From: Chitinophagaceae bacterium
GTDB taxonomy: Bacteria; Bacteroidota; Bacteroidia; Chitinophagales; Chitinophagaceae
Length of the DNA: 64,000 nt
Reading direction: 5' to 3'
Assembly (NCBI GenBank): GCA_020847395.1
Contig: JADLCD010000081.1
Coordinates: 16,543 to 80,542 of the forward strand
Shown here: positions 54,418 to 62,507 of the stretch, in pieces
Numbering within the stretch: position 1 is the first letter of the stretch
How the letters are laid out: the number at the start of each line of letters is the position of its first letter
The notes under the pieces: model-generated
Database searches by the model: none
Told to the model about the DNA's origin: nothing
The model's input: only the letters and a program-made list of their open reading frames with translations
Translations under genes and position numbers: made by a program

Positions 54418-55023
54418 TTATTTTTTAAGGCGGATTAAAAGATCAGCCATAGAAGATTTAACATCTGCCTCTATGCAATAGCCATCTTTGTAGGTGTAAA
54501 TATTTTGATAGCCATCCGGCATCTGCAAAGCATATGTATGTTCTGATAACTTTTTTATTGAAAGAAATTTTTTGAATACTTCAGAAAAAACCTGTTTATT
54601 GTTTACCGGCTCATTAAACATAAGGCAGGCTGTTGAATATTTTATAACAGCCTGCAGCGAGCTTACATTGCCTGATTCATTTATAAGGTATTTACCTTTA
54701 TCAAGGGTTAGCTGTACATCAGCTTTTACACTGCCGTTTGCTTTTCTTATAATACCTCCGTTATGCAAAACACCATCTACAAATATGCCGGAAACTTTAT
54801 TATACACATCAATAGATACCAGCATCGTCATATTAATTTTTGATTCAGTTACATACTCTACGTTTGTATTATTTTTTTTCATGGTGGCATTCATTATACC
54901 CACAACCTTATCTGCCCTGATAATATCATATTTAAGCGTTTGCAGCACATCATCTTCATGCCCCGGATTTTGTACATCAAAAAAACATAAACCAAATACA
55001 ACCAGTGAAAAAATACTATTCAT
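54418..55023 (-). CDS. Exported protein of unknown function
   Basis: About 201 residues from the ATG at 55023, which gives a signal peptide (MNSIFSLVVFGLCFFDVQ); an upstream in-frame ATG at 55077 would add 18 poorly fitting residues. The mature part is beta-rich (LQTLKYDIIRADKVVGIMNA, MTMLVSIDVYNKVSGIFVDG, YQNIYTYKDGYCIEADVKSS) and resembles small Bacteroidetes exported proteins of the DUF6134 kind. I am not sure of that family. It lies downstream of the tRNA gene's other side and has no operon partner. Confidence 0.7.
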   Translation of the reverse strand: MNSIFSLVVFGLCFFDVQNPGHEDDVLQTLKYDIIRADKVVGIMNATMKKNNTNVEYVTESKINMTMLVSIDVYNKVSGIFVDGVLHNGGIIRKANGSVKADVQLTLDKGKYLINESGNVSSLQAVIKYSTACLMFNEPVNNKQVFSEVFKKFLSIKKLSEHTYALQMPDGYQNIYTYKDGYCIEADVKSSMADLLIRLKK

Positions 55024-55377
55024 ATAACAATACGATTTCGGAAACAAAAAAATACAAATAAAATCAGAGATAAGCAATTACCCAATGAGAATATATTAAT
55101 ACAATTTTGTTAATACTGAAGAATATGTAAGGGATATCGCTTTTAAAGTAATAGCTGTGACCGAAATGAAACCCGCCTTCGTTATTCCAGCCCAACAGGT
55201 TCCTTTCCGCCGCAACATACATTTAGCGCAAAGCAACATTCTGGCGGATCGGAATGACGAGTGCTGGTGTCGTCTTTCCGCCTCTTTATGGCATCTCTTT
55301 TAAAACTTACAGCAGATTGCTTTTGCTAAAAGCGAAATCCCTGAAGAATATATAAGAATACCACCGCTTTCTTTATT
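55024..55377. other. Gene-free spacer with degenerate inverted repeat
   Basis: About 350 bp without a supported gene. It contains CGTTATTCC (55180-55188) and GGAATGACG (55251-55259), an inverted pair with one G-U, of the intergenic-repeat type common in Bacteroidetes. GC-rich segments around CCGCCTTCG and GGCGGATCGG lie between AT-rich promoter-like DNA. Confidence 0.4.
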
Positions 55378-55389
55378 TTGCATACAAAT

Positions 55390-56256
55390 ATGAAAACCGG
55401 CAAATCAGCAATAAAATTAATTGAATGCCCCCGCGACGCGATGCAGGGCTGGGCTCACTTTATTCCTACACAAGAAAAGATAAAATATATCAATGCCTTA
55501 CTGAAAGTTGGTTTCGATACCATCGACTTCGGCAGTTTTGTTTCTGCCAAAGCCATTCCGCAAATGGCAGATTCGCATGAGGTAACAGACAGCCTGGACA
55601 CGTCAGGCAGTGCAACAAAATTACTCGCTATTATCGCCAACCAACGTGGCGCTGATGAAGCGCTTAAGCATGATATCATTTCTTATATTGGTTTCCCTTT
55701 TTCTATTTCACAAACATTCCAGTTGCGCAATACTAACAGCAGCATTGCTGAATCATTTAATCGCGTAGCTGCAATACAGGAAAAATGTGTTGCTCCTGGT
55801 AAACAAATGGTAATATATATTTCAATGGGCTTCGGCAATCCTTACGGAGATGTATATGATGAAGATATTGTATTGCATTGGGTAGAGAAAATAACGGGGC
55901 TTGGTATTAATATCGTTTCGCTGGCAGATACTGTTGGGCTGGCAACGCCCGAACAGGTTTTTAGTGTAACAAAATCTGTTATTGAAGAATTTCCTGCTAT
56001 AGTAACCGGTGTACACCTGCACTCAACCCCGCTAAACCGCACTGCAAAAATAGATGCCGCGTTTAAAGCAGGCTGCACACGTTTTGATGGCGCACTGATG
56101 GGTATTGGCGGATGCCCGATGGCCAATGATGACCTGGTTGGCAATATGGACACCGAACAACTGATCACTTATTTTTTAAATGCAGGTAACCCATTGCAAC
56201 TTAACCAGGAGGCTTTGCAGGAAAGTATTACCATTGCACAATCAATTTTCAGATAA
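55390..56256 (+). CDS. Hydroxymethylglutaryl-CoA lyase
   Basis: A 288-residue HMGL-family TIM barrel, which splits HMG-CoA to acetyl-CoA and acetoacetate in leucine breakdown. Evidence: IECPRDAMQGW at the N-terminus (metal/substrate Arg-Asp), GFDTIDFGSFVSAKAIPQMA, VSLADTVGLATPEQVFSV, VHLHSTPLNRTAKIDAAFKA with the HxH metal ligands, and GIGGCPMANDDLVGNMDTE, the HMGL signature. I use ATG 55390; TTG 55378 would add four residues. The GSCFA gene follows 3 bp later. Confidence 0.92.
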   Translation: MKTGKSAIKLIECPRDAMQGWAHFIPTQEKIKYINALLKVGFDTIDFGSFVSAKAIPQMADSHEVTDSLDTSGSATKLLAIIANQRGADEALKHDIISYIGFPFSISQTFQLRNTNSSIAESFNRVAAIQEKCVAPGKQMVIYISMGFGNPYGDVYDEDIVLHWVEKITGLGINIVSLADTVGLATPEQVFSVTKSVIEEFPAIVTGVHLHSTPLNRTAKIDAAFKAGCTRFDGALMGIGGCPMANDDLVGNMDTEQLITYFLNAGNPLQLNQEALQESITIAQSIFR

Positions 56257-56259
56257 CAC

Positions 56260-57279
56260 ATGGATTTCAGACTTGAATTTGATGTAAAGCCTTTTTTATT
56301 CCGTATTCAGCACAGCGAAAAAATTATGCTTACGGGTTCATGCTTTACGGAGCATATCGCCGAATATCTTTCCAATGCTAAGTTCAATGTGCTGAGCAAT
56401 CCAAACGGCATTCTTTTCAATCCTTTAAGTATTACTTCTGCACTGATTGCTTATATAGAAAAGCAGGCATATACCAAAGATGATCTTTTTTATTTCAATG
56501 AAAACTGGCATAGCTGGGATCATCATAGCAGGCTTTCTCACCCCAATGCAAAAAAAGCACTGGAAGAAATTAATAACGCACAATTAAGCGCACACAAATT
56601 TCTTAAAACAGCAAACTGGTTAATCATCACCTTAGGTTCAGCATTTGGTTATGAGTGGGCGGATAAGTCAGGTGAACTGCATTATCCGGCAAACAGGAGC
56701 AGTAATGTTGTTGCCAACTGTCATAAAGTGCCGGCAGCTAAATTCAAAAAAAGATTATTGAGTGTTGAAGAAATTTTAGCCGCACTTGATGAAATGATAT
56801 ATCGTTTATCTTTTTTTAATCCCGGTATAAAAATCATTTTCACCATCAGCCCTGTGCGGCATATAAGAGATGGTTTTATTGAAAACAACAGGAGTAAGGC
56901 TGTGTTGATTCAATGTGTGCACCAGCTTGTAGAAAAATTTGATAAGCTGTTTTATTTCCCGGCATATGAACTTGTGCTGGATGATTTACGCGACTACCGG
57001 TTTTTTGCGGAAGACATGGTACATCCCAATTATTTCGCCACGCAATATGTTTGGGAAAAATTCATGGCAGCATGTATTGATGCTTCCGCTTATAATCTTA
57101 TGAAAGAAATTCAGAAAATACATATCGCATTCAGGCATCGCCCGTTTAATCCTGAATCTGCCGCACATAAACAGTTTTTACAATCAAACCTCAATAAAAT
57201 ACACAGCCTTACCCAGGCATATCCTTATCTGGATTTTGCAGAGGAACTGAAATATTTTGAGGTGGGCGGTGAGCTATGA
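56260..57279 (+). CDS. GSCFA-domain protein
   Basis: A 339-residue GSCFA protein (SGNH-hydrolase-like superfamily common in Bacteroidetes). The naming motif is LTGSCFTEHIAEYLSNAKFN near residues 25-44. Further marks are NPNGILFNPLSI, HSWDHHSRLSHP, IIFTISPVRHIRDGF and AEDMVHPNYFATQYVWEKF (His pair near the C-terminus). It probably acts on a carbohydrate or lipid ester; substrate unknown. Its last codons lie inside a heptamer array. Confidence 0.92.
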   Translation: MDFRLEFDVKPFLFRIQHSEKIMLTGSCFTEHIAEYLSNAKFNVLSNPNGILFNPLSITSALIAYIEKQAYTKDDLFYFNENWHSWDHHSRLSHPNAKKALEEINNAQLSAHKFLKTANWLIITLGSAFGYEWADKSGELHYPANRSSNVVANCHKVPAAKFKKRLLSVEEILAALDEMIYRLSFFNPGIKIIFTISPVRHIRDGFIENNRSKAVLIQCVHQLVEKFDKLFYFPAYELVLDDLRDYRFFAEDMVHPNYFATQYVWEKFMAACIDASAYNLMKEIQKIHIAFRHRPFNPESAAHKQFLQSNLNKIHSLTQAYPYLDFAEELKYFEVGGEL

Positions 57280-57335
57280 GCAGTGGGCGGCGGGCAATGA
57301 GCGGTAAGCAATGAGCTATGGGCTATGGGCAATAG
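57259..57335. repeat. Heptamer array, G-rich arm, overlapping GSCFA stop
   Basis: Eleven 7-bp units: GAGGTGG, GCGGTGA, GCTATGA, GCAGTGG, GCGGCGG, GCAATGA, GCGGTAA, GCAATGA, GCTATGG twice, GCAATAG. The third unit contains the GSCFA stop codon, so the repeat encodes the last residues of the protein. Confidence 0.88.
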
Positions 57336-57479
57336 TGAATTACTTATTGACCATTCCATGTGGTTTCTTTATAAAATCAGTGCAGATGCTATGATTATTA
57401 ATTTTATCAGCAATTAAGGTTATAGGTTTCCCTGATATCACATCGGAGTCTGCGACAGATTGCTGGTTACACGGTTGCA

Positions 57480-57560
57480 AGTCTCACGTTTCTCTTCTCA
57501 CACTTCACGTATTCACACTTCACGTATCCACTGTTCACATTTCACTATTCACCACTCACA
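57480..57560. repeat. Heptamer array, C-rich arm, overlapping phosphoglycerate mutase stop
   Basis: Units of 7 bp (a few of 8) such as ACACTTC, ACGTATTC, ACACTTC, ACTGTTC, ACATTTC, ACTATTC, ACCACTC. CAC recurs every 7 bases at the right end. It reaches into the stop codon of the convergent phosphoglycerate mutase gene at 57556-57558. With 57259-57335 it frames the 276-bp convergent spacer. Confidence 0.82.
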
Positions 57561-58161
57561 CATACAACGCATCTACCAATTTTAGATGGCTGCTGAAAGT
57601 ATAAACTCTCGGTACACCTGTAGGTATATTTACATCGGCAATATGAGCAGCATCAATATTTTCAAGATACATCATTAATGAGCGCAGTGAATTGCCATGC
57701 GCCACTATCAATATATTTTTTTCCGAAATTAATAACGGTTCTATTTCATGCTGGTAAAAAGGAATAACCCTTGCAGCGGTTTCTTTCAAACTTTCACCAC
57801 CCGGTGGTTGTACATCATAACTTCTCCGCCATATTTCTATTTGCTCAATACCATATTTTTTTGCCATTTCCGCTTTGTTCAATCCCTGCAAGTCACCATA
57901 GCTTCTTTCATTAAGAGCAGCGGATTTTGTAATGGGTATCTGTGTTTCATCAATTTCTTCCAGCACAATATCAAGCGTTTGCTGCGCTCTTGAAAGCATA
58001 GAAGTAAATGCATGATCAAATACAATATGTTTCAGTTTCTGTCCGGCTAAATGCGCTTCAGTAATACCTGTTTCCGTTAGCGGCACATTTATTATACCGG
58101 TAAACCTGTTTTCTAAATTCCATTGCGATTGCCCATGACGAATAATAACAAGTAAAGACAT
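57556..58161 (-). CDS. 2,3-bisphosphoglycerate-dependent phosphoglycerate mutase
   Basis: A 201-residue histidine-phosphatase of the GpmA type, converting 3- and 2-phosphoglycerate. The RHG motif is VIIRHGQSQWNLENRFTG (catalytic His near residue 8); later residues include LNERSYGDLQGLNKAEMAKK, PPGGESL and the second catalytic His in ILIVAHGNSLRSLMMYLE. It is somewhat shorter than classic GpmA, but all catalytic segments are present. Confidence 0.92.
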   Translation of the reverse strand: MSLLVIIRHGQSQWNLENRFTGIINVPLTETGITEAHLAGQKLKHIVFDHAFTSMLSRAQQTLDIVLEEIDETQIPITKSAALNERSYGDLQGLNKAEMAKKYGIEQIEIWRRSYDVQPPGGESLKETAARVIPFYQHEIEPLLISEKNILIVAHGNSLRSLMMYLENIDAAHIADVNIPTGVPRVYTFSSHLKLVDALYV

Positions 58162-58242
58162 ATGGTAATATTGGAGTGCAAATATACCCTGATATTATGA
58201 GAGGGGATGTGGCTAATTAAAGGAAATATTTTGAACCAGTTA

Positions 58243-58684
58243 GAGATTGCTTCTCCCGCCAGAATATTCACTCAATTCAAATGATCATACTGGCGGGATC
58301 GCAAGGACGTGCGAGTGGTTGAGTAATTGGATATTTTGTATTAATGCTGATTTTAAAATCAAAACACTCTCGCCCGTCACTGCGAACCCGCCCACTTGCT
58401 GCTTTGAATCAAAAACATCTTGCGGCAGGTGAAGCAGTCCCGTTCATAATTCAAGGTTGAGATTGCTTCTCCCGCCAAAATATTCACTCAATTCAATCTT
58501 CATGCTGGCGGGATCGCAAAGAGTGGTTGAAACATTGTATACTTTGCCTTGGTGCTGGTTGTAAAATCAAAAAACTCCCGCCGTCACTGCGAACCCGCCC
58601 ACTTGCTGCTTTGAATCAAAAACATCTTGCGGCGGGTGAAGCAGTCCCGTTCATAATTCAAGGTTGAGGTTGTTTCTCTCGCCG
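58243..58684. repeat. Tandem duplication of a ~210-bp intergenic repeat
   Basis: Unit 1 is 58243-58458 and unit 2 is 58459-58665; a third copy starts at 58666 (GAGGTTGTTTCTCTCGCC) and breaks off. Each unit has an inverted pair CCCGCCA...TGGCGGG near its left end. The right ends (58375-58458 and 58582-58665) are nearly identical, with one A/G difference in TGCGGCAGG/TGCGGCGGG. It resembles the GATTGCTTC...GTCACTGCGA family of intergenic repeats. Confidence 0.85.
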
Positions 58685-58690
58685 CTATCC

Positions 58691-58739
58691 GGTTTGAAAT
58701 TTATGGTTTGAAGTTTCAGGTTACAAGTTTCCAAATATT
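58691..58739. repeat. Heptamer array, single arm
   Basis: Seven 7-bp units: GGTTTGA, AATTTAT, GGTTTGA, AGTTTCA, GGTTACA, AGTTTCC, AAATATT. It follows the tandem duplication; no clear C-rich partner arm is seen nearby. Confidence 0.65.
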
Positions 58740-58907
58740 TAAACAAAAAAATCAGCGTATATTTTTAGCTAACCCTGCACCACACGGAAAAAATCCGTAA
58801 TATTCGTGTGTTCCGCGTACTATTCATTCGTGCATTCATCGCATCATCACAAAACATTTGCCCGTTTTACCGCTAACCGTTAATTTAGTTCAGAAAACCC
58901 TCGCCAT

Positions 58908-59492
58908 ATGCAGGATGATATACTTATACAGATCAGCAATAAAATTAAAGAAAGCAGGAAGACTCAGAAAAAAACCGTGCAGGAATTGGCTACCGAAGCA
59001 CAGGTGAGTAAAGGATTGATTTCACAAATTGAGAACAACCGCACCGTACCTTCATTACCTGTACTCATGAATATTGTGCTTGCACTCAATATCGATTTGA
59101 AAGATTTTTTTGAAGACATCAGTCATAATAAAGAAGCCAAACAAAAAATTATTATAAAAACACAGAAAGATTATCTGCCCTTTGAAAAAGAAACCGCAAA
59201 AGGATTTAAATACAAAAGAATTTTAACCCGCAATATGGATGGCGGGCCGGTTGATACTGTTTTGCTGGAGCTGAAAAAAGGCGCCAAACGAACACATATG
59301 ATCAAAACCGATGCATACGAATACAAATATGTAATTAAAGGAAAAGTAGAATACCTGATTGAAAATGAAACCTACCTGCTAAACGAAGGGGATTCACTTT
59401 TTTTTGATGGCAGGTTGCCGCACAAACCCGCTAATGTAGGTGCCGCAGACGCCCTGATACTCGTTATTTATTATTTTATTACAGAGGCATAA
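58908..59492 (+). CDS. XRE-family regulator with C-terminal cupin
   Basis: A 194-residue regulator with an N-terminal HTH_3 domain (residues 8-62, TVQELATEAQVSKGLISQIE, NNRTVPSLPVLMNIVLAL) and a C-terminal cupin (about 105-190, YEYKYVIKGKVEYLIENETY, LLNEGDSLFFDGRLPHKPAN). This architecture often controls neighbouring small-molecule catabolic genes. It precedes the phosphonoacetate genes by about 100 bp on the same strand and is probably their regulator, with a phosphonate or intermediate as ligand (inference). Confidence 0.9.
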   Translation: MQDDILIQISNKIKESRKTQKKTVQELATEAQVSKGLISQIENNRTVPSLPVLMNIVLALNIDLKDFFEDISHNKEAKQKIIIKTQKDYLPFEKETAKGFKYKRILTRNMDGGPVDTVLLELKKGAKRTHMIKTDAYEYKYVIKGKVEYLIENETYLLNEGDSLFFDGRLPHKPANVGAADALILVIYYFITEA

Positions 59493-59588
59493 GCAGGGGT
59501 TTTCCACACTACAAAAACTTAATATAAATATTTCAGGTAAATGTTTACATTTGCTATATAAAATTTAGTATTTATAAACATTATACCA

Positions 59589-60833
59589 ATGACAGCCATT
59601 TCCACTACTCCTTTTTCAGCCAATAATATCAGTTACGCTCCCGCCGCAAAACCAATCGTTGTGATTTGCATTGATGGCTCGGCAGATGAGTATCTTGATA
59701 TTACTTCGGCAAACGGCAGGTTGCCTCATTTGCAAAAAATGAGCAAAACCGGTTTCAGAGGTATGGTAAGAGGCGCTTTGCCTTCGTTTACCAATGTGAA
59801 TAATTCGTCTATTGTTACAGGCGTATCCCCGGCGGTGCATGGCATTAGTGGTAACTTTTTTTATGATGCCGCCAAAGACGAGGAGGTGATGATGAACTCA
59901 TCTGAATACCTGCGTGCAGAAACCATTTTGGCTGCCGCTGCCAATGCAGGCAGAAAAGTAGCCGTGGTTACCGCTAAAGAAAAATTGCGTGATATTCTTT
60001 CTCATAAACTTACCGGCATTGCTTTCTCTGCAGAAAAAGCAAATCTTGCCCAAAAAGCCACTCACGGAATTGATGATGTGGAAAATATTGTTGGCTATAA
60101 AACACCTGCTATTTACAGCGCTGATGCAAGCCTTTTTGTATTGCGTGCAGGTGTGGCATTGATCAAAAAAGGGTTGGCTGATTTCCTGTATTTATCACTC
60201 ACTGATTATATGCAGCATACTTATGCGCCTGAAGCTGAAGCATCGCTGGCATTTTACGAAGCAATGGATGCAGCAATTGGTGAACTGGTTGCTGCCGGCG
60301 CAATAGTGGGCGCCACTGCCGACCACGGCATGAATGCAAAAGTAAAAGCCGACGGTACTCCGAATGTAATTTTTGTAGAGGAAATTCTTGAAGCCAGATT
60401 TGGTGATGGTTTCAGGGTAATTTGCCCCATTACTGACCCGTATGTAAAACATCATGGTGCATTGGGTTCTTACGTAGTGGTGCATATTAATAATAAAGCC
60501 ATTATACCGGAAGTAAAAAACTGGCTCTCCTTACAGCCAGGCATAACCGAAGTGCATGATAAATCTACTGCTACCCGTTTGCTGGAACAACCGGAAGACA
60601 GGATTGGCGACCTGGTAGTGCTTTCAGCAAGAGATGTTGTAGTAGGACGCCGCCCGAAAGACCATGATATTTCCGCCCTTGACGGTACATTACGCTCTCA
60701 TGGCGGCAGGTACGAGGAAATGGTTCCCCTGATCATTTCGCACCCTCTGAACAAAAAATACCGGATGAAAGCAAGCGGTGACCCAAGAAATTTTGATGTT
60801 TTTGATTTTACCATTAACGGAACAAATGAATGA
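59589..60833 (+). CDS. phnA: Phosphonoacetate hydrolase
   Basis: A 414-residue alkaline-phosphatase-superfamily enzyme that cleaves phosphonoacetate to acetate and phosphate. Metal and catalytic residues are all present: D29 (ICIDGSADEY), nucleophile T68 (PSFTNVNNSSIVTG), D206 and H210 (LTDYMQHTY), D245/H246 (ATADHGMN) and H371 (RSHGGRYEE). The spacing closely follows the characterised PhnA of Sinorhizobium meliloti. It is followed by the dehydrogenase that makes its substrate. Confidence 0.95.
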   Translation: MTAISTTPFSANNISYAPAAKPIVVICIDGSADEYLDITSANGRLPHLQKMSKTGFRGMVRGALPSFTNVNNSSIVTGVSPAVHGISGNFFYDAAKDEEVMMNSSEYLRAETILAAAANAGRKVAVVTAKEKLRDILSHKLTGIAFSAEKANLAQKATHGIDDVENIVGYKTPAIYSADASLFVLRAGVALIKKGLADFLYLSLTDYMQHTYAPEAEASLAFYEAMDAAIGELVAAGAIVGATADHGMNAKVKADGTPNVIFVEEILEARFGDGFRVICPITDPYVKHHGALGSYVVVHINNKAIIPEVKNWLSLQPGITEVHDKSTATRLLEQPEDRIGDLVVLSARDVVVGRRPKDHDISALDGTLRSHGGRYEEMVPLIISHPLNKKYRMKASGDPRNFDVFDFTINGTNE

Positions 60834-60862
60834 CAGGTCAATCAATCATATTATTAATCAAT

Positions 60863-60962
60863 CGTGAGACGTGAAAGGTGAGATAAATCCTCCTGCCTTT
60901 CACTTTTCACGCCGCTCATTTCAAATTTCAAATTTCAAATTTCAAATCTCAAATCTCAAATG
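60863..60962. repeat. Inverted heptamer array running into the phnY start codon
   Basis: The G-rich arm is CGTGAGA, CGTGAAA, GGTGAGA (60863-60883). The C-rich arm is CCTTTCA, CTTTTCA, then TCATTTC, three AAATTTC, two AAATCTC and AAATGAA, whose ATG is the phnY start (60960-60962). GTGAAAGG and CCTTTCAC form a perfect 8-bp pair across the arms. No separate ribosome site is visible. Confidence 0.88.
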
Positions 60963-62372
60963 AATCTTACATCTTACGTAGCAGGCCGGTCAGTTAAATC
61001 AGGCAAAATACTGGAAGTAAAAAGCCCTTACGATAATCGTGTAGTCGGCACCGTTACTTTGGCTAATGCCACACATACTGCCGAAGCTATAGAAGCTGCT
61101 TTAAAAGGAGGAAAAAAGCTGAATCGTTACGACATGTTCAGCATTCTTGATAAAGCAAGACAACTACTGGTAGAGCGCAAAGAAGTTTTTGCGCAAACCA
61201 TCAGCGCAGAGTCTGGCTTAGCCATCAGGGAAGCGCGTTATGAAACAGGTCGTGCGCATGATGTACTTTTCTTTGCTGCTATTGAAGCATTGAAAGATGA
61301 TGGCCAGATTTTCTCCTGCGATATTTCTCCGCAGGGCAAGGCAAGAAAAATTTTCACTACACGAGAAGCATTATCGCTTGCGGTTTGCATTACACCTTTT
61401 AATCATCCGCTTAACCAGGTAGCACATAAACTTGCGCCTGCATTAGCGGTAGGAACTCCCGTAATTTTAAAGCCCTCAGAAAAAACGCCGCTTACCGCAA
61501 TCATGCTTACAGAATTATTGTATGAAGCAGGTTTGCCTCATTATATGCTGAGTACTTTACTCGGGCCAACAGCCGAAGTGGCAGAAGCCTTGGTTAAAGA
61601 CCCACGGGTGGATATAGTATCATTTACCGGTAGTGTGCCGGTCGGTAAAAAAATAGCAGCGACAGCCGGCTACAAAAAAGTAATTCTTGAACTGGGAGGT
61701 AACGACCCCGTAATTATTATGGAAGATGCCGATCTTGATACTGCGGTATACCTGGCGGCAGAGGGATCATTCAGGAATAGCGGCCAGCGTTGTACGGCAG
61801 TGAAAAGGATTTTGGTGCATGAAAAAATTGCGGAAGCATTTACAAAGAAATTTATTGAAAAAGCAAAAGAGTATACTTGTGGCGACCCGGCAGACCCTGA
61901 AACAAAAGTAGGTACGGTAATAGATGAAGGAGCGGCTATATATCTCGAAAGTGTAGTAAAAAAATCGGTGGAACAGGGCGCTAAAGTAGTATTAGGGGGA
62001 AAACGCAAAGGCGCGTTGATGGAACCTACTGTTATTGTGGATGTGCCGAGAAATGCTGATATGGTGGTACATGAATCTTTTGGTCCTCTCGCTCCTATTC
62101 TTGCTTTTAAAGATATTGACGACGCCATAGCATTGTCTAACTCTACCGCGTATGGACTTTCATCAGGTATTGTTACCAACAACATGAATTATGCGCTACG
62201 GTTTATTAAAGAGTTGAAAGTTGGTACAGTAAACATTAATGAAGTGCCGGGCTACCGGATAGAAAGCTCTCCATTCGGCGGTATAAAAGATTCAGGGCTT
62301 GGTATAAAAGAAGGGGTGATTGAAGCGATGAAATGTTTCACCTTTGTGAAGACGTTTTCATTGCCGTGGTAG
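60960..62372 (+). CDS. phnY: Phosphonoacetaldehyde dehydrogenase
   Basis: A 470-residue aldehyde dehydrogenase, NAD(P)-dependent, oxidising phosphonoacetaldehyde to phosphonoacetate. Catalytic Cys is C278 (SFRNSGQRCTAVKRIL), general base E244 (ILELGGNDPVIIMEDADLD), and the Rossmann segments include TPFNHPLNQVAHKLAPALA and FTGSVPVGKKIAATAGYK. Function is assigned mainly from its place directly after phnA, because the ALDH family is broad. The heptamer array supplies its start codon context. Confidence 0.88.
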   Translation: MNLTSYVAGRSVKSGKILEVKSPYDNRVVGTVTLANATHTAEAIEAALKGGKKLNRYDMFSILDKARQLLVERKEVFAQTISAESGLAIREARYETGRAHDVLFFAAIEALKDDGQIFSCDISPQGKARKIFTTREALSLAVCITPFNHPLNQVAHKLAPALAVGTPVILKPSEKTPLTAIMLTELLYEAGLPHYMLSTLLGPTAEVAEALVKDPRVDIVSFTGSVPVGKKIAATAGYKKVILELGGNDPVIIMEDADLDTAVYLAAEGSFRNSGQRCTAVKRILVHEKIAEAFTKKFIEKAKEYTCGDPADPETKVGTVIDEGAAIYLESVVKKSVEQGAKVVLGGKRKGALMEPTVIVDVPRNADMVVHESFGPLAPILAFKDIDDAIALSNSTAYGLSSGIVTNNMNYALRFIKELKVGTVNINEVPGYRIESSPFGGIKDSGLGIKEGVIEAMKCFTFVKTFSLPW

Positions 62373-62402
62373 AAGAGGATTTCTCGCAGCGCCCGCAGCG
62401 GA

Positions 62403-62455
62403 GCGGCGATATCACGCAATCTTCGCTGCGTACGCTGCCCCGCCGTTATCGCCGC
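62403..62455. repeat. Intergenic hairpin between phnY and the flavoprotein
   Basis: GCGGCGAT (62403-62410) and ATCGCCGC (62448-62455) are perfect inverted repeats in a GC-rich spacer of about 135 bp. It could be a transcript-stabilising or attenuating hairpin inside the phosphonate operon. Confidence 0.6.
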
Positions 62456-62507
62456 GTGAAAAATTTTATTGCCTGGTTGAACAGTAAATAAATAACAGCT
62501 ATAACAA

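Larger units (their letters stand above)
58162..58907. other. 746-bp gene-free region made of repeats
   Basis: No gene is supported. It holds a tandem duplication (58243-58684), a seven-unit heptamer run (58691-58739) and about 150 bp of AT-rich promoter-like sequence before the XRE-cupin regulator. Confidence 0.7.

Noticed and set aside
58247..58432. 61-codon + strand ORF in the duplicated repeat region.
   Set aside because: It is entirely repeat sequence and the second copy does not keep the frame.
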